Notes under the pieces: model-generated
What the model saw: only the letters and a program-made list of their open reading frames with translations
The model's database searches: none
Told to the model about the DNA's origin: nothing
NCBI RefSeq assembly: GCF_016881065.1
Contig: NZ_WXYN01000051.1
Span: 496,001-560,000, forward strand
Source: Planococcus soli
Lineage (GTDB): Bacteria; Bacillota; Bacilli; Bacillales_A; Planococcaceae
Reading direction: 5' to 3'
Length of the DNA stretch: 64,000 nt
Translations under genes and position numbers: made by a program
In this document: in pieces, positions 8,606-16,824 of the stretch
How the letters are laid out: every line of letters begins with the position of its first letter
How positions within the stretch are numbered: position 1 is the first letter of the stretch

Positions 8606-9121
8606 GTGCAATGGTTTAATGTAGGGAAAATTGTTAATACTCATGGAATCCGCGGGGAAGTGCGTGTGTTGTCGCGTACCGACTTTCCAGAAGAACGATT
8701 TGCGGTAGGTGCGAAGCTTGGCCTTTTCACGCCGGATGCCAAAAAACCGATCATGGTCAAAATTGCCAGCCATCGTCAGCATAAAAACTTTGAGTTGCTG
8801 ACTTTTGAAGGCTACCCGAACATCAATGACGTGGAAGCGTTCAAAGAGTCTTATTTGAAAATTGCTGAACATGATTTGACTGAACTGGAGGACAATGCGT
8901 TCTACCATCACGAGATTCTTGGGTGCACAGTTTTTTCAACCGAAGGGCAGGAACTCGGAACCATCAGTGAAATTTTGGAGACGGGCGCCAACGATGTTTG
9001 GGAAGTGACACCGAAAACAGGGAAGAAGCATTACATCCCGTATATTGAAGACATCGTCAAAGAAATCGACATTGATGAAAAGAAAGTGGTCATCGAAGTG
9101 ATGGAAGGCTTGTTGTCCTGA
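8606..9121 (+). CDS. rimM: 16S rRNA processing protein RimM
   Basis: RimM is a maturation factor that binds S19 and helps fold the 30S head. The 171-residue protein begins with [20 protein letters not shown], matching the N-terminus of B. subtilis RimM, and ends with the PRC-barrel segment containing [11 protein letters not shown] chose GTG 8606 because it places this motif at the start and has GGAAGGA nine bases upstream; an in-frame GTG at 8588 overlaps that site. Its stop overlaps the trmD start by one base, so the two are translationally coupled. Confidence 0.95.
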   Translation: MQWFNVGKIVNTHGIRGEVRVLSRTDFPEERFAVGAKLGLFTPDAKKPIMVKIASHRQHKNFELLTFEGYPNINDVEAFKESYLKIAEHDLTELEDNAFYHHEILGCTVFSTEGQELGTISEILETGANDVWEVTPKTGKKHYIPYIEDIVKEIDIDEKKVVIEVMEGLLS

Positions 9122-9846
9122 TGAACATAAATGTCTTATCGTTGTTTCCTCCTATGTTTGAAGGGGTCTTCCAACATTCGATCATGAAAAAAGCACAGGA
9201 AAAAGGTGCAGTCAGTTTGAACGTTGTAGACATCCGGGAATTTGCCGACAACAAACGGCAAGTAGATGATTATCCATTTGGCGGAGGCGCCGGCATGGTG
9301 CTAAAACCGGAACCAATCTTCAATGCCGTAGAAAGCCTGACCCCAGACAGCAAGCGGCGCGTCATTTTAATGTGTCCACAAGGCGAGCGCTTTACGCAGG
9401 AAAAAGCCGAAGAGCTGGCTGGCGAGCAGGAACTGGTGTTTATCTGCGGCCATTACGAAGGCTACGACGAACGGATCCGGGAGCATTTGGTGACAGATGA
9501 GATTTCCATTGGAGATTTCGTGCTGACCGGTGGAGAGCTGGCAGCCATGACCGTCATTGACAGTGTCGTCAGACTGCTTCCAGGGGTGCTTGGCAACGCC
9601 GATTCCCCTGTTCGCGACTCTTTCTCCACAGGGTTCCTGGAACATCCCCAATACACGCGTCCAGCTGATTTTAGAGGCTGGAAGGTGCCGGACGTCCTGA
9701 CTTCCGGCAATCACGGGAAAGTTGATGAATGGCGCGAGGAACAAACATTAAAACGGACGCTGGAGCGGCGGCCGGACCTGCTTGATAAAATTGACTTGAG
9801 CGATAAACAGAAAAAAACGATTGATAAATTGAAAGAACAAAAATAG
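9121..9846 (+). CDS. trmD: tRNA (guanine37-N1)-methyltransferase
   Basis: TrmD methylates G37 of tRNAs that read CNN codons, using S-adenosylmethionine, and so prevents +1 frameshifting. The 241-residue protein has the SPOUT trefoil-knot segment with [17 protein letters not shown] and the upstream [13 protein letters not shown] loop. The C-terminal part carries H-P-Q-Y-T-R-P. Its ATG overlaps the rimM TGA. The downstream gap holds the rplS promoter and leader. Confidence 0.98.
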   Translation: MNINVLSLFPPMFEGVFQHSIMKKAQEKGAVSLNVVDIREFADNKRQVDDYPFGGGAGMVLKPEPIFNAVESLTPDSKRRVILMCPQGERFTQEKAEELAGEQELVFICGHYEGYDERIREHLVTDEISIGDFVLTGGELAAMTVIDSVVRLLPGVLGNADSPVRDSFSTGFLEHPQYTRPADFRGWKVPDVLTSGNHGKVDEWREEQTLKRTLERRPDLLDKIDLSDKQKKTIDKLKEQK

Positions 9847-9860
9847 AATGCAAGTTGCTC

Positions 9861-9889
9861 TTGCGCACACAACGGATCAATGGTATTAT
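9861..9889 (+). promoter_or_regulatory. Sigma-A promoter for rplS
   Basis: TTGCGC (9861-9866) and TATTAT (9884-9889) are 17 bases apart, placing the transcript start near 9896, at the first base pairs of the leader hairpin. The -35 lies inside one arm of a long inverted repeat (9857-9872 with 9947-9960). Confidence 0.6.
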
Positions 9890-9890
9890 G

Positions 9891-9960
9891 GACACTGTAC
9901 TTTTATGTGAAGTACAGGATCACGATGTTCCGCTGCAACAGTCTATTTGTGTGCAAGAGC
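9891..9960 (+). promoter_or_regulatory. Ribosomal protein L19 leader
   Basis: The region before rplS contains a hairpin CTGTACTT (9895-9902) with AAGTACAG (9910-9917), then a conserved-looking GATGTTCCGCTG stretch (9924-9935). This agrees with the known L19 leader of Bacilli, which is thought to let L19 control its own mRNA. An outer pairing of 9857-9872 with 9947-9960 would form only on transcripts that read through from trmD. Confidence 0.65.
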
Positions 9961-9983
9961 GTCTGTAGAAGGAGAGAAAAATA

Positions 9984-10328
9984 ATGCAAAACATTATTAC
10001 AGAAATCACTAAAGAACAGCTTCGTACGGATCTTCCAACGTTCCGTCCTGGAGATACTGTCCGCGTCCACGTTAAAGTTGTCGAGGGTACACGCGAACGT
10101 ATTCAGGTATACGAAGGAGTCGTAATCAGCCGTCGCGGAGGCGGAATCAGTGAATCATTCACTGTTCGCAAAATCTCTTACGGTGTTGGTGTTGAGCGTA
10201 CATTCCCTGTACACACGCCAAAAATTGCACAGCTTGAAATTACCCGTCGCGGTAAAGTACGTCGTGCGAAATTGTACTACTTGCGTGACCTACGCGGTAA
10301 AGCAGCTCGTATCAAAGAAATTCGATAA
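9984..10328 (+). CDS. rplS: 50S ribosomal protein L19
   Basis: L19 sits at the 30S-50S interface. The 114-residue protein has the family motif [16 protein letters not shown] and ends in [30 protein letters not shown] lies before the ATG. It appears monocistronic: its own promoter and leader precede it and a perfect terminator follows. Confidence 0.98.
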   Translation: MQNIITEITKEQLRTDLPTFRPGDTVRVHVKVVEGTRERIQVYEGVVISRRGGGISESFTVRKISYGVGVERTFPVHTPKIAQLEITRRGKVRRAKLYYLRDLRGKAARIKEIR

Positions 10329-10340
10329 GATCGCATGAAT

Positions 10341-10371
10341 GAAAGAGGGCGCTTGCGCCCTCTTTCTTTTT
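10341..10371 (+). terminator. Rho-independent terminator of rplS
   Basis: A 12-base perfect stem GAAAGAGGGCGC (10341-10352) with GCGCCCTCTTTC (10355-10366) has a TT loop and is followed by TTTTT. Confidence 0.9.
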
Positions 10372-10398
10372 GCTAAAAAGTTTGATTCCTTGTACAAT
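10370..10398 (+). promoter_or_regulatory. Likely promoter for lepB-rbgA
   Basis: TTGCTA (10370-10375) begins in the T run of the rplS terminator and TACAAT (10393-10398) follows after 17 bases. Start expected near 10405, 23 bases before lepB. Confidence 0.55.
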
Positions 10399-10427
10399 TA
10401 AGCCAGTAAGCATGGGGAGGAACACGC

Positions 10428-10985
10428 ATGGAGACTGAAGTGAAGAAGAAGAATGAAGTGTGGGAATGGTCTAAAGCTCTATTGATCGCCTTCGGTTTGG
10501 CTGCAATTATCCGTTTCTTTTTATTCACGCCGATTGTCGTTGATGGAGAGTCGATGATGCCGACTTTGGAACATGGGGACCGCATGATCGTTAACAAGAT
10601 CGGTTATTCAGTCGGAGAACCTGACCGTTTTGACATCATCGTTTTCCATGCGCCGGAAGAAAAAGATTATATTAAGCGCATAATTGGATTGCCGGGTGAT
10701 CATATAGCCTACGAAGACGATCAGTTATATATAAATGGAGAAGCAGTGGAAGAACCTTATCTGGATATTTATAAGCAAGGAATTACCGGTACGCTGACAG
10801 AGGATTTTGTTCTGGAGGATGTTACCGGCGAAAGCATCATACCCGAAGGCTCTGTATTTGTCATGGGCGATAATCGCCGTGCAAGCAAAGACAGCCGCCA
10901 TATCGGATTGGTCCCGACCGACGAAGTGATCGGGGACACAAGTCTCGTTTTCTGGCCGTTGCCTGAAGCGGGAATTGTAAAATAA
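10428..10985 (+). CDS. lepB: Type I signal peptidase
   Basis: This membrane serine protease removes signal peptides from Sec-exported proteins. The 185-residue protein has one N-terminal membrane segment (about residues 17-38), then the catalytic Ser42 in G-E-S-M-M-P-T-L and Lys83 in [11 protein letters not shown], and the box [13 protein letters not shown]. It is the short Gram-positive SipS type. It lies between rplS and rbgA, where B. subtilis has no signal peptidase gene, and is only 11 bases from rbgA, so the two are likely co-transcribed. Whether this is the only type I peptidase of the cell cannot be told here. Confidence 0.95.
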   Translation: METEVKKKNEVWEWSKALLIAFGLAAIIRFFLFTPIVVDGESMMPTLEHGDRMIVNKIGYSVGEPDRFDIIVFHAPEEKDYIKRIIGLPGDHIAYEDDQLYINGEAVEEPYLDIYKQGITGTLTEDFVLEDVTGESIIPEGSVFVMGDNRRASKDSRHIGLVPTDEVIGDTSLVFWPLPEAGIVK

Positions 10986-10996
10986 GGAGTGGTTTT

Positions 10997-11866
10997 ATGA
11001 CGATACAATGGTTTCCTGGACATATGGCAAAAGCACGGAGGCAAGTTACCGAAAAACTGAAATTGGTGGATATTATTTTTGAACTTGTTGATGCCAGGTT
11101 GCCTTTATCTTCACGAAATCCGATGATCGATCAAGTGATTCAGCAAAAACCGCGTCTCATTATTTTGAACAAAATGGACATGGCAGATGAAGTTGAAACG
11201 AAAAAATGGATTCGTTATTTTGAGGATCAAGGTACCCGTGCAGTAGCTATCAATTCACTTGAAGGCAGAGGGCTGCAGCTCGTGACTAAGGCATCGAAAG
11301 AAATACTGGAAGAAAAGTGGAACCGGATGATTGCCAAAGGCATCAAACCCAGAGCCATCCGCGCCATGATTGTCGGCATACCAAACGTTGGAAAGTCGAC
11401 CCTCATCAACCGCTTGTCGAAAAAGAGCCTGGCCAAGACCGGAAATATGCCAGGTGTTACAAAAGCACAGCAATGGATCAAAGTCGGCAAAGAAATTGAA
11501 TTGTTGGATACGCCAGGTATCTTATGGCCGAAGTTTGAAGACCCGGAGACTGGTTTGAAATTAGCCGTTACAGGAGCGATCAAAGATTCGGTCATCCAAA
11601 TGCAGGAACTGGCTATCTATTCCTTGAAATTCCTGGAAGAACGCTATCCGGAACGCATGATGGAGCGCTATGGCATTGATCATGTCGACGAAGAAATCGT
11701 CAATACTTTTGACCATATCGGCAAAAAGCGCGGCTGTTATGACCAGCATGGCGATGTCGATTACGAAACAACCGCTGAAGTGATTGTCCGTGATATTCGG
11801 AACCAGTACCTTGGCAAAGTGACGTTCGACTACAGAGATGAAATGATTGAAGCAGAAGAGGCGTGA
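10997..11866 (+). CDS. rbgA: Ribosome biogenesis GTPase A
   Basis: RbgA (YlqF) is a GTPase required for late 50S assembly, where it promotes addition of L16 and other late proteins. The 289-residue protein starts with the typical [10 protein letters not shown] and has the circularly permuted GTPase order: G4 N-K-M-D first, then G1 G-I-P-N-V-G-K-S-T and G3 D-T-P-G. A helical RNA-binding domain forms the C-terminus. AAGGAGTGG precedes the ATG. A strong terminator follows the stop. Confidence 0.97.
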   Translation: MTIQWFPGHMAKARRQVTEKLKLVDIIFELVDARLPLSSRNPMIDQVIQQKPRLIILNKMDMADEVETKKWIRYFEDQGTRAVAINSLEGRGLQLVTKASKEILEEKWNRMIAKGIKPRAIRAMIVGIPNVGKSTLINRLSKKSLAKTGNMPGVTKAQQWIKVGKEIELLDTPGILWPKFEDPETGLKLAVTGAIKDSVIQMQELAIYSLKFLEERYPERMMERYGIDHVDEEIVNTFDHIGKKRGCYDQHGDVDYETTAEVIVRDIRNQYLGKVTFDYRDEMIEAEEA

Positions 11867-11885
11867 TAGTTTGCCCTATCTGATG

Positions 11886-11922
11886 AAAAGCTGTTCCTCG
11901 ATTTCGAGGAACAGCTTTTTTT
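11886..11922 (+). terminator. Rho-independent terminator of lepB-rbgA
   Basis: A 16-base perfect stem AAAAGCTGTTCCTCGA (11886-11901) pairs with TCGAGGAACAGCTTTT (11904-11919), followed by T's. Confidence 0.92.
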
Positions 11923-11930
11923 GGTATGAT
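11922..11930 (+). promoter_or_regulatory. Extended -10 promoter, probably for rnhB
   Basis: TGGTATGAT is an extended -10 element placed directly on the end of the rbgA terminator; a weak TTTCGA 17 bases upstream lies in the terminator loop. It would give rnhB a 5' leader of about 145 bases, in which I see no clear structure. Confidence 0.45.
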
Positions 11931-12084
11931 GGAAAGCGAATCAACCCGTTGCTAAAATTACTGGTTCAATCAAAGACTGCTGCTCCGAGTAGTGGTGAGT
12001 CCTTTTTATAAAATCTTTGCTGATGCATAGCCATAGAATACACAAACCTGTTTAAAAGAATTCCTTAAGAAAGAAGTTGAAGAG

Positions 12085-12864
12085 ATGCAAAAAACGTCTG
12101 AAATAAAAGAGAAACTGGATGGAGTGACGGAATGGCAGCCGTGGATGGAGGAGCTTCAAAGCGATCCACGGAAAAGCGTCCAGGTTTTATTGGCCTCTTG
12201 GCAGCGCAAACGGGAGCAACGCGGCAAGTTATTGATGAACCATGGCTTGAAGCTGCAGTTTGATGCCGCATTCAGAAGTGGTGAACGTGATTTGGTGGCA
12301 GGCATCGATGAAGCGGGACGCGGCCCTCTAGCAGGCCCTGTCGTTACCGCTGCTGTGATCTTGCCGGAAGATTGTTCGAGCCTGGTTGGTTTGGACGACT
12401 CAAAGCAGCTAAGCAAAGCCAAGCGCGATCAGTTTGCCGAAATCATCAAGAGGATTGCCGTTAGCTATGCAGTCCATGTTCAGCCGCCCAAAGAGATTGA
12501 CCGGATCAATATCTATCAGGCGACAAAAAGCTCAATGACCGAAGCGGCTCTAGCCTTAACGCCACAGCCTGCCGTCGTGCTGGCTGATGCCATGATGCTG
12601 GATGTGCCGATGCCGTGTGAATCCATTATCAAAGGGGATGCCAAGAGCCTGAGCATTGCAGCAGCCTCGATATTGGCTAAGACGGGAAGAGACGCCCTCA
12701 TGGCTGAGTATGCCACTGAATACCCGCAATACGGGTTTGACAAGCATGCGGGCTATGGCACAAAGGAGCATGTTGCAGCGCTGGAAAAATACGGCCCTTG
12801 TGAAATCCACCGGACAACATTCGAACCGGTCAAATCTCTTTTGACGCAAAATTCACTGTTTTAA
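12085..12864 (+). CDS. rnhB: Ribonuclease HII
   Basis: RNase HII removes RNA primers and single ribonucleotides from DNA duplexes. The catalytic core begins at residue 73 with G-I-D-E-A-G-R-G-P-L-A-G-P, including Asp75 and Glu76; further acidic residues lie in L-D-D-S-K-Q-L and V-L-A-D-A-M-M. The first 70 residues form the helical N-terminal extension typical of Bacillus RNase HII, with D-P-R-K-S-V-Q. Total length 259 is normal. The ribosome site is weak (GTTGAAGAG), so the start is less certain than the identity. Confidence 0.94.
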   Translation: MQKTSEIKEKLDGVTEWQPWMEELQSDPRKSVQVLLASWQRKREQRGKLLMNHGLKLQFDAAFRSGERDLVAGIDEAGRGPLAGPVVTAAVILPEDCSSLVGLDDSKQLSKAKRDQFAEIIKRIAVSYAVHVQPPKEIDRINIYQATKSSMTEAALALTPQPAVVLADAMMLDVPMPCESIIKGDAKSLSIAAASILAKTGRDALMAEYATEYPQYGFDKHAGYGTKEHVAALEKYGPCEIHRTTFEPVKSLLTQNSLF

Positions 12865-12898
12865 GCAGGTTAAGTTTTGGCAGAACTGCTAACAACGG

Positions 12899-12927
12899 TG
12901 GACATTTTATGACAACTTTAATACAAT
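12899..12927 (+). promoter_or_regulatory. Likely promoter for sucCD
   Basis: TGGACA (12899-12904) and TACAAT (12922-12927) are 17 bases apart, 50 bases before the sucC start. Confidence 0.55.
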
Positions 12928-12976
12928 GGTAAAGGTAATAAAATTACGATAGAGATGTTTGATTGGAGGATGACAG

Positions 12977-14137
12977 ATGAATATCCATGAATATCAAGGA
13001 AAAGAACTCCTCAGACAATACGGCGTAGCAGTTTCTTACGGCACGGTTGCTTTTTCTCCGGAAGAAGCAGTAAAGGCAGCTAAAGAACTGAGTACGGATA
13101 TTGTCGTGGTAAAAGCACAAATCCACGCAGGTGGACGAGGCAAAGCCGGCGGTGTTAAAATCGCTAAAAACCTGGATGAAGTCCGTACATACGCGAAGGA
13201 ACTTTTAGGTAAAGTTCTTGTGACTCACCAGACAGGTCCAGAAGGCAAAGAAATCAAACGCCTGTTGATCGAAGAAGGATCTGACATCAAGAAGGAATAT
13301 TATGTCGGATTGGTGCTTGACCGCCAAACTTCACGCGTCACTCTTATGGGTTCTGAAGAAGGCGGAGTTGATATCGAGGAAGTTTCTGAGAACACTCCTG
13401 AAAAAATCTTCAAGGAAATTATCGATCCAGTGATCGGTCTGACTGGTTTCCAGGCACGCCGCATGGCTTTCAACATGAACATTCCGCCTAAGCTTGTAAA
13501 CAAAGCAGCGAAATTCATGCTTGGCCTTTACACTGTATTCATCGAAAAAGATGCTTCAATCGTTGAAATCAATCCGTTGGTAGAAACTGGCGACGGCAAT
13601 ATTCTGGCGCTTGATGCAAAATTCGATTTCGATGAAAATGCTCTATACCGCCACAAAGACATTGTGGAACTTCGTGATTTCGACGAAGAGGATGCAAAAG
13701 AAATTGAAGCTTCCAAGTATGACTTGAGCTATATTTCTTTGGATGGGAACATCGGCTGTATGGTTAACGGCGCCGGACTTGCTATGGCAACGATGGATAC
13801 GATCAACTATTACGGCGGAACACCCGCTAACTTCCTTGACGTTGGGGGCGGTGCTACCGCTGAGAAAGTAACGGAAGCTTTCAAGATCATTCTTTCTGAT
13901 AAGAATGTAAAAGGAATCTTCGTTAACATTTTCGGCGGTATCATGAAGTGTGACATCATTGCGGAAGGCGTAATCCAGGCAGCAAAAGAAGTAAGCCTCG
14001 ATGTACCGCTTGTAGTCCGTCTTGAAGGAACCAATGTAGAAATCGGTAAAAAACTGCTTAATGAATCAGGTCTTAATATTGTGGCTGCCGGTACAATGGC
14101 AGACGGCGCTAAACAGATCGTAGAACTTGTAGGCTAA
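12977..14137 (+). CDS. sucC: Succinyl-CoA synthetase beta subunit
   Basis: SucC is the nucleotide-binding subunit of the TCA-cycle enzyme that makes ATP or GTP from succinyl-CoA. The 386-residue protein begins [12 protein letters not shown] and shows the ATP-grasp fold with [18 protein letters not shown] and the C-terminal [13 protein letters not shown] CoA-ligase domain. TTGGAGGATGA lies upstream. sucD follows after 18 bases, so the two subunits are made from one message. Confidence 0.98.
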   Translation: MNIHEYQGKELLRQYGVAVSYGTVAFSPEEAVKAAKELSTDIVVVKAQIHAGGRGKAGGVKIAKNLDEVRTYAKELLGKVLVTHQTGPEGKEIKRLLIEEGSDIKKEYYVGLVLDRQTSRVTLMGSEEGGVDIEEVSENTPEKIFKEIIDPVIGLTGFQARRMAFNMNIPPKLVNKAAKFMLGLYTVFIEKDASIVEINPLVETGDGNILALDAKFDFDENALYRHKDIVELRDFDEEDAKEIEASKYDLSYISLDGNIGCMVNGAGLAMATMDTINYYGGTPANFLDVGGGATAEKVTEAFKIILSDKNVKGIFVNIFGGIMKCDIIAEGVIQAAKEVSLDVPLVVRLEGTNVEIGKKLLNESGLNIVAAGTMADGAKQIVELVG

Positions 14138-14155
14138 AGAAGGGCAGGGACAAAA

Positions 14156-15058
14156 ATGAGTGTATACATTAACAAAGACACAAAAGTGCTTGTACAGGGA
14201 ATTACAGGGTCAACTGCCCTGTTCCATACAAAGCAAATGCTTGAATACGGAACGAAAATCGTTGCGGGTGTAACACCAGGTAAAGGCGGAACTGAAGCTG
14301 AAGGCGTACCTGTCTTCAATACTGTGGAAGATGCAGTAAAAGCTACAGGAGCAAACGTATCTGTAATTTACGTACCGGCACCTTTCGCAGCTGACGCAAT
14401 TCTTGAAGCTGTTGAAGCTGAGCTCGACATGGCGATCTGCATCACTGAGCACATTCCTGTATTGGACATGGTCAAAGTGAAGCGTTACATGGAAGGCAAG
14501 AAAACACGTCTTGTTGGACCAAACTGCCCGGGCGTAATCACTCCGGATGAATGCAAAATCGGCATCATGCCTGGATACATTCATAAAAAAGGACACGTAG
14601 GCGTTGTTTCACGTTCTGGTACATTGACGTATGAAGCAACTCACCAATTGTCTGAAGAGGGAATTGGCCAGTCGACAGCTGTCGGCATCGGTGGAGACCC
14701 AGTAAACGGCACAAACTTTATCGACGTTTTGAAGGAATTCAACGAAGATGAAGATACTTACGCAGTCGTTATGATCGGTGAAATCGGCGGAACAGCTGAA
14801 GAAGAAGCTGCTGAGTGGGTTAAAGCCAACATGACTAAACCTGTAGTAGGATTTATCGGTGGACAAACTGCACCTGAAGGAAAACGTATGGGCCATGCCG
14901 GTGCGATTATTTCTGGAGGTAAAGGAACAGCTGCTGATAAAATCAAAGCAATGAACGAAGCGGGCATCGAAGTTGCAGACACTCCATCTGTTATCGGAGA
15001 AACTTTGATCAAAGTCATCAGAGAAAAAGGGTTATACGACAAGTGTAAAACCCATTAA
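14156..15058 (+). CDS. sucD: Succinyl-CoA synthetase alpha subunit
   Basis: SucD binds CoA and carries the phosphohistidine that passes phosphate between succinyl-phosphate and the nucleotide. In this 300-residue protein the CoA-binding motif is [13 protein letters not shown] near residue 14, and the catalytic histidine is in [14 protein letters not shown] near residue 247. Length is normal for Bacillus. A terminator follows immediately, so sucCD is a two-gene operon. Confidence 0.98.
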   Translation: MSVYINKDTKVLVQGITGSTALFHTKQMLEYGTKIVAGVTPGKGGTEAEGVPVFNTVEDAVKATGANVSVIYVPAPFAADAILEAVEAELDMAICITEHIPVLDMVKVKRYMEGKKTRLVGPNCPGVITPDECKIGIMPGYIHKKGHVGVVSRSGTLTYEATHQLSEEGIGQSTAVGIGGDPVNGTNFIDVLKEFNEDEDTYAVVMIGEIGGTAEEEAAEWVKANMTKPVVGFIGGQTAPEGKRMGHAGAIISGGKGTAADKIKAMNEAGIEVADTPSVIGETLIKVIREKGLYDKCKTH

Positions 15059-15063
15059 TACAG

Positions 15064-15112
15064 AAAAAGGCTCAAAACGTTGGCAACACAGCGTTTTGAG
15101 CTTTTTCTTTTT
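15064..15112 (+). terminator. Rho-independent terminator of sucCD
   Basis: AAAAAGGCTCAAAACG (15064-15079) pairs with CGTTTTGAGCTTTTT (15092-15106) with one bulge, followed by CTTTTTATT. Confidence 0.85.
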
Positions 15113-15164
15113 ATTAATATCCATTCACTCGTACAAAGATTGAAATTTTATAAGCATTAACGAA

Positions 15165-15428
15165 TTAACCTACGGAAAATCCTCCGGTTAAGATTAAAAA
15201 CAGATCCATAGCAAACCACATGCCAAATGCTATATAAAACAAGAAGATGAAAACATTTAATTTGTTAAAGCCCTTTTTGCTAAGTAAAATCACAAGGTAT
15301 AAAAATAGCGTTATGTATAGCGGGTGTTCCCAGTAACCGGCGTGCAAAGAATATTTATAGACCAAATAAGCAGCTGACATGAACCAAAGTATGGTCGTGA
15401 CAAAGCGTATTTTTTGTAAAGGTTTCAT
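15165..15428 (-). CDS. Small predicted membrane protein, function unknown
   Basis: This is the only convincing minus-strand gene in the window. I do not recognise the family. The 87-residue protein starts M-K-P-L-Q-K-I-R-F and has three hydrophobic stretches, at roughly residues 9-25, 38-54 and 60-82, so it probably spans the membrane three times with few soluble residues. The ATG at 15428 has AAAGGTGG eight bases upstream; an in-frame GTG at 15440 overlaps that site. A consensus-spaced promoter lies on the same strand at 15505-15533, which supports a real gene. It stands alone between sucD and dprA and points towards the sucD terminator. Confidence 0.7.
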   Translation of the reverse strand: MKPLQKIRFVTTILWFMSAAYLVYKYSLHAGYWEHPLYITLFLYLVILLSKKGFNKLNVFIFLFYIAFGMWFAMDLFLILTGGFSVG

Positions 15429-15504
15429 TGTGTGAACCACCTTTCAAGGAGGAGAAGAGACAGGAGAAGCCGAATGTGTTGCTGACTGTTTAATGCAGGG
15501 TTTG

Positions 15505-15533
15505 AGAATAAAAAACGAGTTTAAAATAGTCAA
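15505..15533 (-). promoter_or_regulatory. Sigma-A promoter for the minus-strand membrane protein
   Basis: On the minus strand TTGACT (complement of 15528-15533) and TATTCT (complement of 15505-15510) are spaced by exactly 17 bases, giving a leader of about 70 bases. Confidence 0.7.
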
Positions 15534-15730
15534 TTCTCTCTGCATTTAAGTGGGATTATTCATATTTAGCTTAGCATTTATCAGGATGAAATGATGCTGG
15601 AAAATAGAAGTATCTAAATAAGCAGCGTGACATTAATTTTGTCAAAAGTTGAGTCTGCTGTTTATCAAGTATGGACACAAGCCTTTTTTACGGCATGGAA
15701 TATATACGAAGCGCGTCAAACTATTCCGGG

Positions 15731-15759
15731 TTTACGCCACGAGCAAAACCCATTACTAT
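15731..15759 (+). promoter_or_regulatory. Candidate promoter for dprA
   Basis: TTTACG (15731-15736) and TACTAT (15754-15759) are 17 bases apart; transcription would start near 15766 and run through a weak hairpin before the dprA start. Confidence 0.45.
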
Positions 15760-15825
15760 AAAGAAGAGCTGTGTCTTAGCTGATGGGGCTTTTTTGTATT
15801 ATAAAAATAGAACAGGAGGAACAAA

Positions 15826-16722
15826 ATGAACAAAGAATTTACGGAGCGCTTGTTGGCGCTGCATTACGTCTATCCAAAAAGTTTGCAAAAGTTGCTGCCG
15901 CTGCTCGCTGAAGATCCCGATCTGACAAAGCTTGAACGGAAAACCCCGTATGAATTAATGATGCTGTTGAATATCCAAATGGATCAAGCAGCCAAACTGA
16001 AAGCCTCTTATCAACAATCCCTGACGATCCCCTTAAGTGAAACCTACAAAAAGCATAAGATACTCCCCATATCTTATCAGCATCCCCAATATCCTGGAAG
16101 CCTGCTGGAACTGTTTGATCCACCCGCAATTCTTTACGCCAAAGGCGACGCCGCTCTACTTAAAGAACCCAAAAAAGTAGCCATTATCGGCTCTCGCAAA
16201 GCTTCGCCCTATAGCCAAAAAGCTCTGCAAAAGATTGTTCCGCCGCTGGTTGAACACGGGTTTGTCATTGTCAGCGGGTTGGCAAGAGGAGCGGATGCCA
16301 TGGCTCATCAAAAAGCGATTGATTTGGGCGGCCGGACAATCGCAGTTACCGGCAGCGGTTTTCTGCATCCTTACCCGAAAGAAAATGCAGCCTTAAACCA
16401 TTTAATAGAAGAAAAACATTTGGTTTTGACGGAATATCCGCCATATATGGAGCCGCGCAAATGGAACTTTCCGATGAGAAACCGCATTATCAGTGGTTTG
16501 TCCAGAGGCATCATTGTGACAGAAGCTCTTGTAAAAAGCGGAACCTTAAGTACGATCGAGCATGCATTGGACCATGGAAAGGATATTTTTGCGGTTCCCG
16601 GCGATATCGGTTCTCCCTTATCTGAAGGACCCCATAAATTAATTTTAGAAGGGGCAAAACCGGTATGGAATGGCTGGCAAGTGCTAGAAGAATACCAGCA
16701 AATGACAGCTGAAAAAAGATGA
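15826..16722 (+). CDS. dprA: DNA processing protein DprA
   Basis: DprA (Smf) binds incoming single-stranded DNA during transformation and loads RecA onto it. The 298-residue protein has a short helical N-terminal region, then the extended Rossmann fold with I-G-S-R-K-A-S-P-Y-S, V-S-G-L-A-R-G-A-D-A-M-A-H-Q and the F-P-M-R-N-R-I-I-S-G-L-S box. It lacks the C-terminal winged helix found in longer homologues, which is normal for Bacillus. AGGAGGAAC precedes the ATG. Its place before topA matches B. subtilis. It does not prove the strain is naturally competent. Confidence 0.95.
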   Translation: MNKEFTERLLALHYVYPKSLQKLLPLLAEDPDLTKLERKTPYELMMLLNIQMDQAAKLKASYQQSLTIPLSETYKKHKILPISYQHPQYPGSLLELFDPPAILYAKGDAALLKEPKKVAIIGSRKASPYSQKALQKIVPPLVEHGFVIVSGLARGADAMAHQKAIDLGGRTIAVTGSGFLHPYPKENAALNHLIEEKHLVLTEYPPYMEPRKWNFPMRNRIISGLSRGIIVTEALVKSGTLSTIEHALDHGKDIFAVPGDIGSPLSEGPHKLILEGAKPVWNGWQVLEEYQQMTAEKR

Positions 16723-16737
16723 AAAAAATGAAAAGCC

Positions 16738-16766
16738 TTGCATTAAGCCAAAATCTGTTATACATT
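16738..16766 (+). promoter_or_regulatory. Likely promoter for topA
   Basis: TTGCAT (16738-16743) and TACATT (16761-16766) are 17 bases apart in the gap between dprA and topA. Confidence 0.5.
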
Positions 16767-16824
16767 TTGCAACAGGTAATTCTTTTAAGCAGTTTTGAGA
16801 AACCTCTATGAGGAGGAAATAGTT

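Larger units (their letters stand above)
15429..15825. other. Divergent intergenic region between membrane protein and dprA
   Basis: About 400 bases without a gene. It holds a minus-strand promoter (15505-15533), a candidate plus-strand promoter (15731-15759) and, before dprA, a weak hairpin with a T run around 15762-15796. The stretch 15540-15720 shows no open frame, repeat or clear structure to me. Confidence 0.6.
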
